Positions 1 to 6,600 of a stretch of DNA of 6,854 nt are shown here, one piece after another. A model generated the notes under the pieces. The model saw only the letters and a list, made by a program, of their open reading frames with translations, was not told where the DNA came from and made no database searches. The number at the start of each line of letters is the position of its first letter. The first letter of the stretch is position 1. The translations under genes were made by a program, and so were the position numbers. The stretch spans positions 1-6,854 of the forward strand of contig JBBDWJ010000088.1 of NCBI GenBank assembly GCA_040902925.1, written 5' to 3'. Source of the stretch: JBBDWJ01 sp040902925 (GTDB taxonomy: Bacteria; Acidobacteriota; Terriglobia; Bryobacterales; UBA6623).

Positions 1-1094
1 TCCTCGAGCCGCTCGCAAAAAATCCGCGCCGGCCGGTGGAGTTCGATGCCCACCAGCAGGCCGCGGCCGCGAATTTCCTTGATGTCGGGGTGGCGCAGCG
101 TGCGCAGCTCGTCGAGAAACCAGGCGCCCAGACACGCCGAGCGTTCCGCGAGTTCCTCTTCCAAAATTACCCGCAACGCAGTGCGCGCAACGGCGCATCC
201 CAGAGGATTGCCGCCGTAGGTGCTGCCATGGCTGCCGGGCTCGAACAATTCGAGCACCTCGCGGCTTGAAACCACGGCCGAGACCGGATAGAAACCACCC
301 GAGAGGGCCTTGCCAAGGATGAACAGGTCGGGCCGCACATCCTCGTGGTCACAACCAAACATCTTGCCGGTCCGGCCGAGCCCGGTCTGGATTTCGTCCG
401 CCAGAAACAGCACCCTGTGCTCCGAGCAGATCCGGCGGACATCCCGCAGATAGCCGTCCGGCGGTATGAAAATGCCCGCCTCGCATTGGATCGGCTCCAC
501 CAGGAAAGCGCAGGTATTGGCGGTGATCGCCCGTTCCAGCGCCGCGGAATCCCCAAAGGGAATGCTCACGAAACCCGGAGTAAACGGGCCAAAATCGTCC
601 CGGCTCAACGGATCGGACGAAAACCCCACGATGGTCGTCGAGCGGCCGTGAAAATTGTTCTGGCAGACGATCACTTCGGCGCAGCCGGCAGGGATACCCT
701 TGCGGCGGTAACCCCATCGGCGGGCGGACTTAATTGCCGTCTCGACCGCCTCGGCGCCGGTGTTCATGGGCAGCACCATCTGCATCCCGCACAGCTCGGC
801 TAGATCCCGGGCAAACAACGGCCACTGGTCGTTGCGGAAAGCGCGCGAGGTAAGCGTCAGCCGGCCGGCCTGTTCGCGCAGGGTCTCGAGAATCCGGGGA
901 TGGCAATGTCCCTGGTTGACCGCCGAATAGGCGCTCAGACAATCGAGATAGCGCTTGCCCTCCACCGAGTAAACCCAAGGGCCTTCGGCGCGCTCGACCA
1001 CGACGTCGAGAGGATGGTAGTTAGGGGCGCTCCAGCTTTCCTCGAGCTGGAGATAGTCGGCTGTCGCTTTCTTCTGCTTGGTGGCTTCGGCCAT
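1..1094 (-). CDS. rocD: Ornithine aminotransferase (ornithine-oxo-acid transaminase), C-terminus cut by window edge
   Basis: A cytosolic PLP enzyme of class-III aminotransferase fold that moves the delta-amino group of ornithine to 2-oxoglutarate, giving glutamate-5-semialdehyde in arginine/ornithine breakdown. Reading from the ATG at 1094 gives 364 codons without a stop. Signatures in order: NYHPL (25-29), SAYSAVNQGH (54-63) and TSRAF (82-86), typical of ornithine rather than acetylornithine or GABA transaminases; NTGAEAVE (111-118), the phosphate-binding region; NFHGR (147-151); EPIQ (200-203); DEIQTGLGRTG (233-243), whose Asp233 should pair with the PLP ring nitrogen; LGKALSGG (260-267), whose Lys262 should form the Schiff base; and GSTYGGNPL (290-298). 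Family members are about 400 residues, so roughly 35-40 are missing at the left edge. The start is favoured because the N-terminal length matches the family and AGGGA lies 4 bases upstream. It lies in the same direction as the toxin gene but 284 bp downstream, so probably has its own promoter, which I could not identify. Confidence 0.95.
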   Translation of the reverse strand, partial: MAEATKQKKATADYLQLEESWSAPNYHPLDVVVERAEGPWVYSVEGKRYLDCLSAYSAVNQGHCHPRILETLREQAGRLTLTSRAFRNDQWPLFARDLAELCGMQMVLPMNTGAEAVETAIKSARRWGYRRKGIPAGCAEVIVCQNNFHGRSTTIVGFSSDPLSRDDFGPFTPGFVSIPFGDSAALERAITANTCAFLVEPIQCEAGIFIPPDGYLRDVRRICSEHRVLFLADEIQTGLGRTGKMFGCDHEDVRPDLFILGKALSGGFYPVSAVVSSREVLELFEPGSHGSTYGGNPLGCAVARTALRVILEEELAERSACLGAWFLDELRTLRHPDIKEIRGRGLLVGIELHRPARIFCERLE

Positions 1095-1378
1095 GGAATC
1101 CCTGCGGTCGCCCGGAGGCGCGGCGCAAGCCGGCGGCGCTGCGAGGCCCGCCGAACGTCAAAATGTGCGATTGCTGAGGCTCGAACCCGGACGGCGCCGG
1201 GCAAGCCACGCCTGATTGTCCCACAGAAGGTGAAAAAGAGCGGGTGAAGACCGGGCGAAGCCGGCTGAAGACAAAGAGAAAGCCGATCCCGGGCGGCCGC
1301 AGGGTCCCCTCTCCCTGGTCCGCGTGTCCAGCGGCAAGACTTCAGGAGCCCGCGGACCGAACAGTCGCCTTCAGTTCC
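1095..1378. other. Non-coding gap between rocD and the toxin gene
   Basis: No credible gene was found in this stretch. It should contain the rocD promoter (minus strand), but no convincing -35/-10 pair is visible. It does contain a perfect 8-bp inverted repeat (listed separately), a small CCCGG/CCGGG hairpin at 1186-1201, and three degenerate copies of a 10-base unit resembling cgggNgaag between 1240 and 1270. The longer open frames crossing it lack family similarity and overlap the start of rocD on the opposite strand or in another frame. Confidence 0.6.
1317..1358. repeat. 8-bp perfect inverted repeat downstream of the toxin gene
   Basis: GGTCCGCG at 1317-1324 is the exact reverse complement of CGCGGACC at 1351-1358, separated by 26 bases. 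On the minus strand the stem begins about 20 bases after the toxin stop codon, where a transcript-ending hairpin would be expected. No run of U follows it in that direction and the loop is long, so it is not a canonical intrinsic terminator. It could be a 3'-end stabilising hairpin, a site for a dimeric protein, or chance in GC-rich DNA. Confidence 0.35.
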
Positions 1379-1720
1379 CTAAAGCCTGGTGTCCAGACCG
1401 AGCCACAGTCGCAGCGCCTGCTGCACCTCGCCCATTTCCTTCGCCGACAAGCGTCCAACGGCCCGGCGGATGCGCTCGCGTTTTAGAGCCATCAGCTTGT
1501 CGATCATGACCTGCGATTCTGTCTCCAGGCCATTCGCCTCGCTGGGCGCCAGCGCAATGCGGAAGAGCGGCGCCTCGATGAGGAATGAAGTAATCGGGCA
1601 GACAACTATACTTGCGTGCGTTGGATTAAACAGCTCCGACTGCACAACCACGGCGGGTCGTGGTTTTCGATAGTCCCCGGCCGCCACGGCAAGGACGACG
1701 GCGCCACGGGTTATTTCCAT
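1379..1720 (-). CDS. mazF: MazF/PemK-family endoribonuclease toxin
   Basis: The predicted protein is 113 residues, a usual length for MazF/PemK toxins, which cut RNA at short sequences and arrest growth unless bound by the antitoxin. The family pattern is clear: RG near the N-terminus (5-6), KPRPAVVVQ (19-27), the ELFN turn (29-32), CPITS (41-45), a GL-containing strand, the MIDKLMAL strand, and the C-terminal GRLS and LGL elements. Arg21 and Thr44 align with the catalytic Arg and Thr of Bacillus MazF, so the enzyme looks intact. The short loop before KPRP lacks the GSEQ motif of MazF proper and resembles a proteobacterial subgroup. The ATG at 1720 is preferred: it lies inside the last codons of the antitoxin gene (10-bp overlap), implying translational coupling. 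An in-frame TTG at 1747 would add nine residues without family match. No strong Shine-Dalgarno is visible. Confidence 0.92.
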   Translation of the reverse strand: MEITRGAVVLAVAAGDYRKPRPAVVVQSELFNPTHASIVVCPITSFLIEAPLFRIALAPSEANGLETESQVMIDKLMALKRERIRRAVGRLSAKEMGEVQQALRLWLGLDTRL

Positions 1721-1947
1721 CCGGACGAATCCGCCTGCCCGAACCAATCTTCGTCGCGGTCGGCCGCCTGCGCCAACAGACTTTGCCGGCGGGCATCGGC
1801 GGCAAGGTCCTGGTTCTCGTGTTGATCGAGGTAGGTCTCGATAGCCCGGACAATGACCGCATTCTTGCCGCGCCCGACCCGGGTCACAAAGCGATCGAGG
1901 CGTTCGTGCAGGGTATCGCTGAGACGGAAGCTCGATGTCCTGGACAT
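1711..1947 (-). CDS. Ribbon-helix-helix (CopG/Arc-type) antitoxin
   Basis: The predicted protein has 78 residues. The first 45 or so form a classic ribbon-helix-helix: a short beta strand (TSSFRLSD, 4-11), helix A (TLHERLDRFVTRVG), a turn with GRGKNA, and helix B (VIVRAIETYLDQHE). Such domains dimerise and bind operator DNA through the paired strands. The tail is acidic and ends in tryptophan-bearing segments (DEDWF, SSGWK), the sort of flexible tail that occupies the toxin's RNA-binding groove. It precedes and overlaps the toxin gene, the usual antitoxin-first order. The ATG at 1947 is chosen over an in-frame TTG at 1968 because the domain starts right after it and because the probable -10 element lies between them. 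It probably represses its own operon, more strongly with toxin bound (known for such modules, inferred here). Confidence 0.9.
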   Translation of the reverse strand: MSRTSSFRLSDTLHERLDRFVTRVGRGKNAVIVRAIETYLDQHENQDLAADARRQSLLAQAADRDEDWFGQADSSGWK

Positions 1948-1950
1948 GCC

Positions 1951-1965
1951 GTTACCAATATAACA
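1951..1965 (-). promoter_or_regulatory. Probable extended -10 promoter with overlapping operator for the toxin-antitoxin operon
   Basis: On the minus strand, TGTTATATT (1965-1957) matches an extended -10 element (TGn followed by TATAAT-like TATATT). No good -35 hexamer is seen, as is common for extended -10 promoters. The same bases contain an inverted repeat, GTTA-ccaata-TAAC (1951-1964), a plausible site for the ribbon-helix-helix dimer. Transcription would begin near 1950, only about three bases before the antitoxin ATG, which would explain the lack of a Shine-Dalgarno. The segment is AT-rich against GC-rich surroundings. Confidence 0.5.
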
Positions 1966-1981
1966 CAAATTGCAACACGGA

Positions 1982-2620
1982 CTACTCGATCATTCCGTTT
2001 CGCATTGCAAAACGAACAATCTCCGCGGCGCTGCGCAGGTTCAGCTTCTCCATGATATTTCCACGGTGGGCGTCTACCGTGTATACGCTGAGGGTGAGTA
2101 GCGACGCGATTTCCTTGTTGGTCTTGCCCTCGGCGATCAACCGCAGCACTTCGCGCTCGCGCACCGTCAACCGGTCGATCGGGTCGGTGACATGCTTGCG
2201 ATAGTCGACGAGAATCGAATCCGCGATGCCAGGGCTGATGTATCCCTTGCCTTGCCAGACGGCGCGGACGGCCTCGATGAGGTCACTATCCTGGGCGTCC
2301 TTAATCACATAACCTTTTGCTCCCGCGCGCAATATCTCCCGCACATAGACTGCGTCTTTATGCATGCTGACCGCCAGCACCCGAACCTGAGGCAAAGCGA
2401 GCATGAGCGCTCGGGTGGCCTCGATCCCGTTGAGCTCGGGCATGGCCACGTCCATGACCACGACATCCGGCTTTAGCTCCTCGGCGCGATCGAGGACCTC
2501 CCGGCCGTTGCCGGCCTCGCCGACAATGTCCATGTCGGGCTCGGCCGCCAGGATGCGCGTAAACCCCTGACGCACAACGGCATGGTCATCCGCCACCAGG
2601 ATTCGTATCTTCTGATTCAT
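1982..2620 (-). CDS. NarL/FixJ-family DNA-binding response regulator
   Basis: A complete 212-residue two-component response regulator. The receiver domain (about 4-120) has the acidic pair Asp11/Asp12, the phospho-acceptor Asp57 in VVMDVAMP, the switch Ser85 and the conserved Lys107 in GYVIKD, so it should be phosphorylatable. The output domain (about 147-212) is a LuxR/GerE helix-turn-helix: LTVREREVL, then AEGKTNKEIASLL, then the recognition helix region LSVYTVDAHRGNIMEKL. Many relatives have Lys or His where this protein has Tyr180; this could affect DNA contacts but is not rare enough to mean much. The ATG at 2620 starts right before the first beta strand; only a weak ribosome site is seen upstream. 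The stop is 34 bp before the antitoxin start, same strand. No histidine kinase is in the window, so its partner and signal are unknown. It is divergent from the receptor gene at 3655, across 1 kb. Confidence 0.95.
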   Translation of the reverse strand: MNQKIRILVADDHAVVRQGFTRILAAEPDMDIVGEAGNGREVLDRAEELKPDVVVMDVAMPELNGIEATRALMLALPQVRVLAVSMHKDAVYVREILRAGAKGYVIKDAQDSDLIEAVRAVWQGKGYISPGIADSILVDYRKHVTDPIDRLTVREREVLRLIAEGKTNKEIASLLTLSVYTVDAHRGNIMEKLNLRSAAEIVRFAMRNGMIE

Positions 2621-2731
2621 GCTGCGTAATTTGCGCTAGTACGAAGCCTAAGACGATTCCTGGCTGGGGTCGCCCGCCCAATGCAAGGTCCGATGGGGGC
2701 TTGACGGTCCGTGCGTGCTAAACCGGATGCG

Positions 2732-2782
2732 GCGCCCGTGCGCACCACGCCGCCCGACACCTACATTGCGCGCCCGTGCGCA
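2732..2782. repeat. 13-bp direct repeat pair with hairpin potential
   Basis: GCGCCCGTGCGCA occurs exactly at 2732-2744 and 2770-2782, 38 bp apart. A core CCGTGCG occurs a third time at 2709-2715. The second copy sits in an inverted repeat, TGCGC (2767-2771) with GCGCA (2778-2782); the first has an imperfect equivalent and contains the palindrome GTGCGCAC (2738-2745). The pair lies 112-162 bp upstream of the response-regulator start, a reasonable place for transcription-factor sites. Chance repetition in GC-rich DNA is not excluded. Confidence 0.4.
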
Positions 2783-2975
2783 GGCTAAGCCGCCATTAAC
2801 ACGGACTAAACTCAACCAAGAAAAGGGGATACAGCCCCATAAGGCAGGACAGCCGCCGGAGGCGATCATCGTCCCGCTTAACCAACAAAGTCGTTTGCGC
2901 CGGAATCTGGTTACAACAAATCGGACTTGGGCGATCCGCGGCGCCGCACCGGATGGGAGGCGCTCGACCCCGAAT

Positions 2976-2987
2976 GCGCTATAGCGC
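2976..2987. promoter_or_regulatory. Perfect 12-bp palindrome, possible operator
   Basis: GCGCTATAGCGC is its own reverse complement over all 12 bases, with an AT centre between GC arms. It lies in the shared region between the divergent response regulator and receptor genes, so a dimeric regulator bound here could affect either. No other copy was noticed in the window, and no family of regulator is implied by the sequence. Confidence 0.3.
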
Positions 2988-3100
2988 CGCCAACCCTCAG
3001 AACGGGCTGCCATTTTGAGGACGCGACTCCGGTATCAGACTGCCTTTGGCGGGCTGAGTGTAAGACTCAAGACCCCCGTCTCCGCTTAACCGAAACTGGA

Positions 3101-3160
3101 TGAAACGAAAACAATAGACTTCGTAAGCTATAAAATTGTACTTTTTATATCTACGTATGG
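3101..3160 (+). promoter_or_regulatory. AT-rich island, probable promoter region for the rightward transcript
   Basis: Only 17 of these 60 bases are G or C, a sharp dip in GC-rich DNA. It contains -10-like hexamers TATAAA (3129-3134) and TTATAT (3145-3150), and a weak pair TAGACT (3115-3120) with TGTACT 16 bases on (3137-3142). None forms a strong consensus pair, so the exact start is unclear. Its place immediately before the run of hairpins starting at 3160 supports a promoter on the plus strand, firing about 500 bases before the receptor start codon. Confidence 0.4.
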
Positions 3161-3622
3161 TAGCCTCTATGGGCTACGGATTACATAGGGTATCCAGGCT
3201 GTGGCCTCGCCCCCAAAGAAGGGAGGGCAACGGATCGGGCCGGTTGATTGCGCGAGCCGCCTGGGAGGATTGACCAGGCAGGGTGAAGAAGTCGGCCACG
3301 GCAACTTAGGCTGGTTTGAGCATCAGCCTGGAGGGGTGCTGTCCGCCAACAGCAAGTAAAGTGCTGGCGGCAAGTAAGGAATTGTGGCGCGGGGAATTGC
3401 TCATCCGCTTCCGGTAGGGGCCGAAAGCGTCTTTCCCGCTGCTTCAGGGGACTCCTTAAAGCTACGTGGGCGAACCGAGGGTTTCGCCTCGTAAGAAGCG
3501 CTGTTTTGGGGTGGATAGGGGTATTCTCCTTTCAAGACAGAACATGCCTGCCGGCCCGGAACCGACACGGGAAAAGGGGACCTGTGCGGACTGCCGGGGT
3601 GGCGGGGTAAACGTTCCCCACC
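3160..3622 (+). ncRNA. Candidate structured RNA: long leader of the receptor mRNA or separate non-coding RNA
   Basis: Stems seen on the plus strand, in order: GTAGCC/GGCTAC (3160-3177); GGATtAC/GTATCC with one bulge (3178-3195); GCTGTGGCC (3198-3206) with GGCCACGGC (3294-3302), nine pairs with one G-U; inside it GCCTGG/CCAGGC; AGGCTGGT/ATCAGCCT (3308-3329), eight pairs with one G-U and a six-base loop; two competing hairpins over 3337-3370; CGCTTCCGG/CCGAAAGCG (3406-3429), one mismatch; GGCGAA/TTCGCC (3469-3488); CCGGC/GCCGG (3551-3597) enclosing a smaller stem; and GGGG/CCCC plus GGT/ACC (3598-3622). No credible plus-strand open frame occupies it. I see no RNase P, tmRNA, group II domain V, cobalamin or TPP hallmark. 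The ends are set by outermost stems only. GC-rich DNA gives many chance stems, hence moderate confidence. Confidence 0.4.
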
Positions 3623-3642
3623 ATTGACTTGAATAGCCTAGC

Positions 3643-3647
3643 GAGGT
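3643..3647 (+). promoter_or_regulatory. Ribosome binding site fixing the GTG start of the receptor
   Basis: GAGGT lies seven bases before the GTG at 3655. An in-frame TAG at 3634-3636 rules out any earlier start, and the residues following this GTG form a normal signal peptide, so the three observations agree. Confidence 0.7.
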
Positions 3648-3654
3648 ACAAAAC

Positions 3655-6600
3655 GTGGAATCTAGGGGTAGATCCGTGCGTTGGGGGCTGTGCGCGCTTT
3701 GCCTGGCCACCTTCGCGACTCTGATTTTCGCCCCTGCGGCACAAGCTCAGTTGCTGCAGGGCGCCATTGAAGGCAATATCGTCGATGCGTCCCAGGCCAC
3801 CATCGTGGGCGCCGAAGTGACCATCACCAATCAACAAACCAACGCCACGCGTTCGACCACCGCGGGAGCCGCCGGAAACTACAGCTTTCCAACCGTCAGT
3901 CCTGGCGCTTACACCTTGTCGGTTACGTCGCCCGGGTTTCAGACGTACTCCCAAACCGGAGTCAGCGTCACCATCAACACTGTCACGCGAGTCAACGTCA
4001 GGATGGAAGTCGGACAAGTGACCGAGACGGTGACCGTCGAGGCCTCGGCGGCCACGTTGCAAACGGACCGCGCCGAGGTGCGCGCCGAAGTCGACGAAAA
4101 GGCTCTGAAGAACCTGCCGGTCCCGCTGGGCCGCAACTATCAGATGCTGTTTGTGACCTTGCCGGGGTTTTCGCCGCCGCAGGACGCGCACTCGATTCCG
4201 TCCAATCCGTCCCGGGCGGTGCAGTTCAGCGTCAACGGCACCAGCCGCTCCAACAACAACACGCGCATCGACGGCGCTTCGTCGACGAATATCTGGCTGC
4301 CGCACATGACCTCCTACCTTCCCGGCCTAGAGGCCATTGAGACGGTGAACGTGGTGACCAACTCGTTCGACGCCGAGCAGGGACTGGCCGGCGGCGCCGC
4401 CATTAACGTGTCGATCAAGAGCGGCGGTAACGACGTTCACGGTTCGCTGTTCGAGTACCACACCAGCAACGCGATGCGCGCCTACCCTTACGTGAGCGAC
4501 CGCACGCAGCCCAAGCCGAAGTTCATCTTCAACCAGTTCGGTGGCACCGTCGGCGGACCGATCAAGAAAGACAAGCTGTTCTACTTTGTCAGCTACGACG
4601 CCTCGCGCGAGAGCCAGTTCGCCAGCCGCTTCGGCGATGTGCCGACGGCGGCGATGAAGCAGGGCGACCTTTCGGCCTCGCCGCTGCCCATCTACGATCC
4701 GTTCACCGGAGATGTCGACGCGCGGGGACGAACCGCTTTCGAGAACAACCAGATCCCGCTCTCCCGCATCGACAGCGGCGTGCAGAAGATCATCGATACC
4801 GGCTCCTGGCCCGATCCAAACCAGCCTGGAATCGGCAATCTCGGCATCAACCAGAACTATCTCGGCGGCGGCGGAACAACGTTCTTCCGGGACACGATCG
4901 ACGCCAAGGTCAACTGGAACGCCAGTGAGAAGCTGAGCACTTTCGTGCGCTTCAGTTTTCTCGACTTCCGCTCGACCAACCCACAAATGTTCGGCGACAT
5001 CGGCGGGCCGTTCATGCATCCGACCAACTCGAATCCGGGCAACGGCTACGGCAACACTTACAGCGGGACTCTCTCGGCGACCTATGTATTCACGCCGAAC
5101 TTCATCGTCGATGCCTACTTTGGCTATACGCTGCAGGACGCCAACATCGAACAGCAACGGCTGGACGAGAATCTCGGGTTCGACTTCATGGGCATCCCGG
5201 GCTTGCAAAGCAGCCGGCGCGTCGACGGCGGCTGGCCGCAGTTCAACATCGACGGATTCAGCCTGCTGGGGATGACCAACAACTTCCAGCCCTATTTCCG
5301 CAACGATCCGGGCTGGCAGTATGTGGCCAACGGCAACTGGACCAAGGGCTCGCACAGCATCCGCTTCGGCACCGATGTCTACATTCAGCATTTGAACCAC
5401 AACCAGCCCGAGATGGGCGGCGCCGTCGGCGGTTCCTACGGCGGATTCAACTTCCGCACCGGAACGACCTCAATCAACCAGAGCGGTTTCACTCCCAACG
5501 ACATCCATGGCATGGGTTCATTCTTGTTGGGCACGCCGCGCGAGGCCGGCAAGATCTGGCAATTCAATGAGGATGGCTACACAACGCGCACCAGCCTCTA
5601 CAGTCTTTACATCCGCGACCGCTGGCAGATGTCGCCCAAGCTGACTGTGTCGTACGGCGTGCGTTGGGAGTACTATCCGTTCCCGACCCGCGCGGACCGC
5701 GGCCTCGAGGACTACGACTTCACCAACAACACGATGCGTGTCTGCGGCGTGGGTGACGTGCCGAAGGATTGCGGCAAGTCGGTCGGGCCGGGAAACTTCG
5801 CGCCTCGGATCGGCTTGGCCTATCGCGTCAGCGACGACTTCGTGATCCGCACCGGCTACGGCATCACCATCGATCCTCACAACTACGCCCGCCCGCTGCG
5901 GACGAACTATCCGATCATGCAGGTCCAGACGCTACCGTTTGCCAACGACCGCTCGTTCTCGACGACGCTGCGGGAAGGCCTGCCGGTGGTGACCGAACCG
6001 GCGCTCGGCAATGGAATCATCGAAATGCCGCTGGCGGCGGTCGCCACGGCAGCTCCGCAGGACGTTCCGCGGGGATACATCCAAAGTTGGAACTTTACCC
6101 TGGAGCGCAAGCTTGGGGAGAGTTTCATCGGCACGATCGGCTACGTCGCCACGCGCTCGACCAACCAGCTTTACAACCTGAACCAGAACTACGGCCAGAT
6201 CGGCGGCGGCAACGCCAGCAAACCGTTGAACGTATTGTTCGGACGCAACGCCGACACCAACCTGCTGGGCGCGGTGGGAACCGGCAAATATGACTCGCTG
6301 CAAGCCCGGCTGGAGCGCCGCTTCTCGGGCGGCTTCCAGCTTGCTATGTCGTACACCTTGGGTAAAAACCTCGGCTATGGCGGCGTCGACAGCGCTGCCG
6401 GCACCAACGTCGATCTCCCCTGGCTGTATGACCTCAACTATGGGCCGAACGGCCTGGACCAGCGGCACAACTTCCAGTTCACGACGGTGGCCGAGCTGCC
6501 GTTCGGAAGGGGCAAGCGCTGGGCACAGGAGGGCGTGGTGTCCAAGATTCTGGGCGGCTGGCAGTTCAATGCGCTGTTGAGCCGCTACACCGGCAACGCG

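Larger units (their letters stand above)
2621..3100. other. Non-coding region upstream of the response regulator
   Basis: About 480 bases with no credible gene: the open frames here (for example about 2648-3013 minus and 2715-2984 plus) show low-complexity, Arg/Pro/Ala-rich translations without family motifs or ribosome sites. The stretch should contain the response-regulator promoter (minus strand), though no clear -35/-10 pair was found. It holds a 13-bp direct repeat and a 12-bp palindrome (listed separately), a GGGG/CCCC hairpin (2825-2838), a TGAGT/ACTCA hairpin (3055-3069), and a 10-bp repeat CCGCTTAACC at 2874-2883 and 3082-3091. Confidence 0.6.

Noticed and set aside
345..803. Plus-strand open frame opposite the aminotransferase gene
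   Set aside because: The minus strand encodes a clear ornithine aminotransferase through the same bases; the plus-strand translation has no recognisable domain.
1165..1195. tRNA-like T-arm (GGGTTCGAGCC) on the minus strand before rocD
   Set aside because: The T-stem has a mismatch, no matching acceptor strand, D-arm or anticodon arm is found at the proper distance upstream, and no CCA-type end is convincing.
1240..1270. Possible tandem repeat or CRISPR-like array
   Set aside because: Only three degenerate copies of a 10-base unit, without spacers; too short and variable for anything but simple-sequence drift.
3160..3622. Cobalamin riboswitch controlling a TonB-dependent receptor
   Set aside because: No B12-box-like sequence or other conserved core of that riboswitch was found in the leader, despite the suggestive context.
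3624..3652. TTGACT, 17 bases, TACAAA: a seemingly good sigma-70 promoter just before the receptor gene
   Set aside because: Transcription from it would begin at or after about 3659, past the GAGGT ribosome site and the GTG at 3655, so it cannot drive the start that has a ribosome site and signal peptide.
3691..3702. Possible lipoprotein signal because of two cysteines in the receptor signal peptide
   Set aside because: The residues before either cysteine do not fit a lipobox (no Gly, Ala or Ser directly before Cys), while an AQA signal-peptidase I site follows at residues 29-31.
3532..4305. Minus-strand open frame running across the receptor start and leader
   Set aside because: The translation is His/Arg/Gly-rich low complexity; the plus strand here has a proper signal peptide and regulatory-like domain.
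4327..5400. Long minus-strand open frame of about 357 codons
   Set aside because: It lies fully antisense to the receptor gene; the translation is Val/Ala/Arg/Asp-rich with no family motif, as expected of a shadow frame in GC-rich coding DNA.
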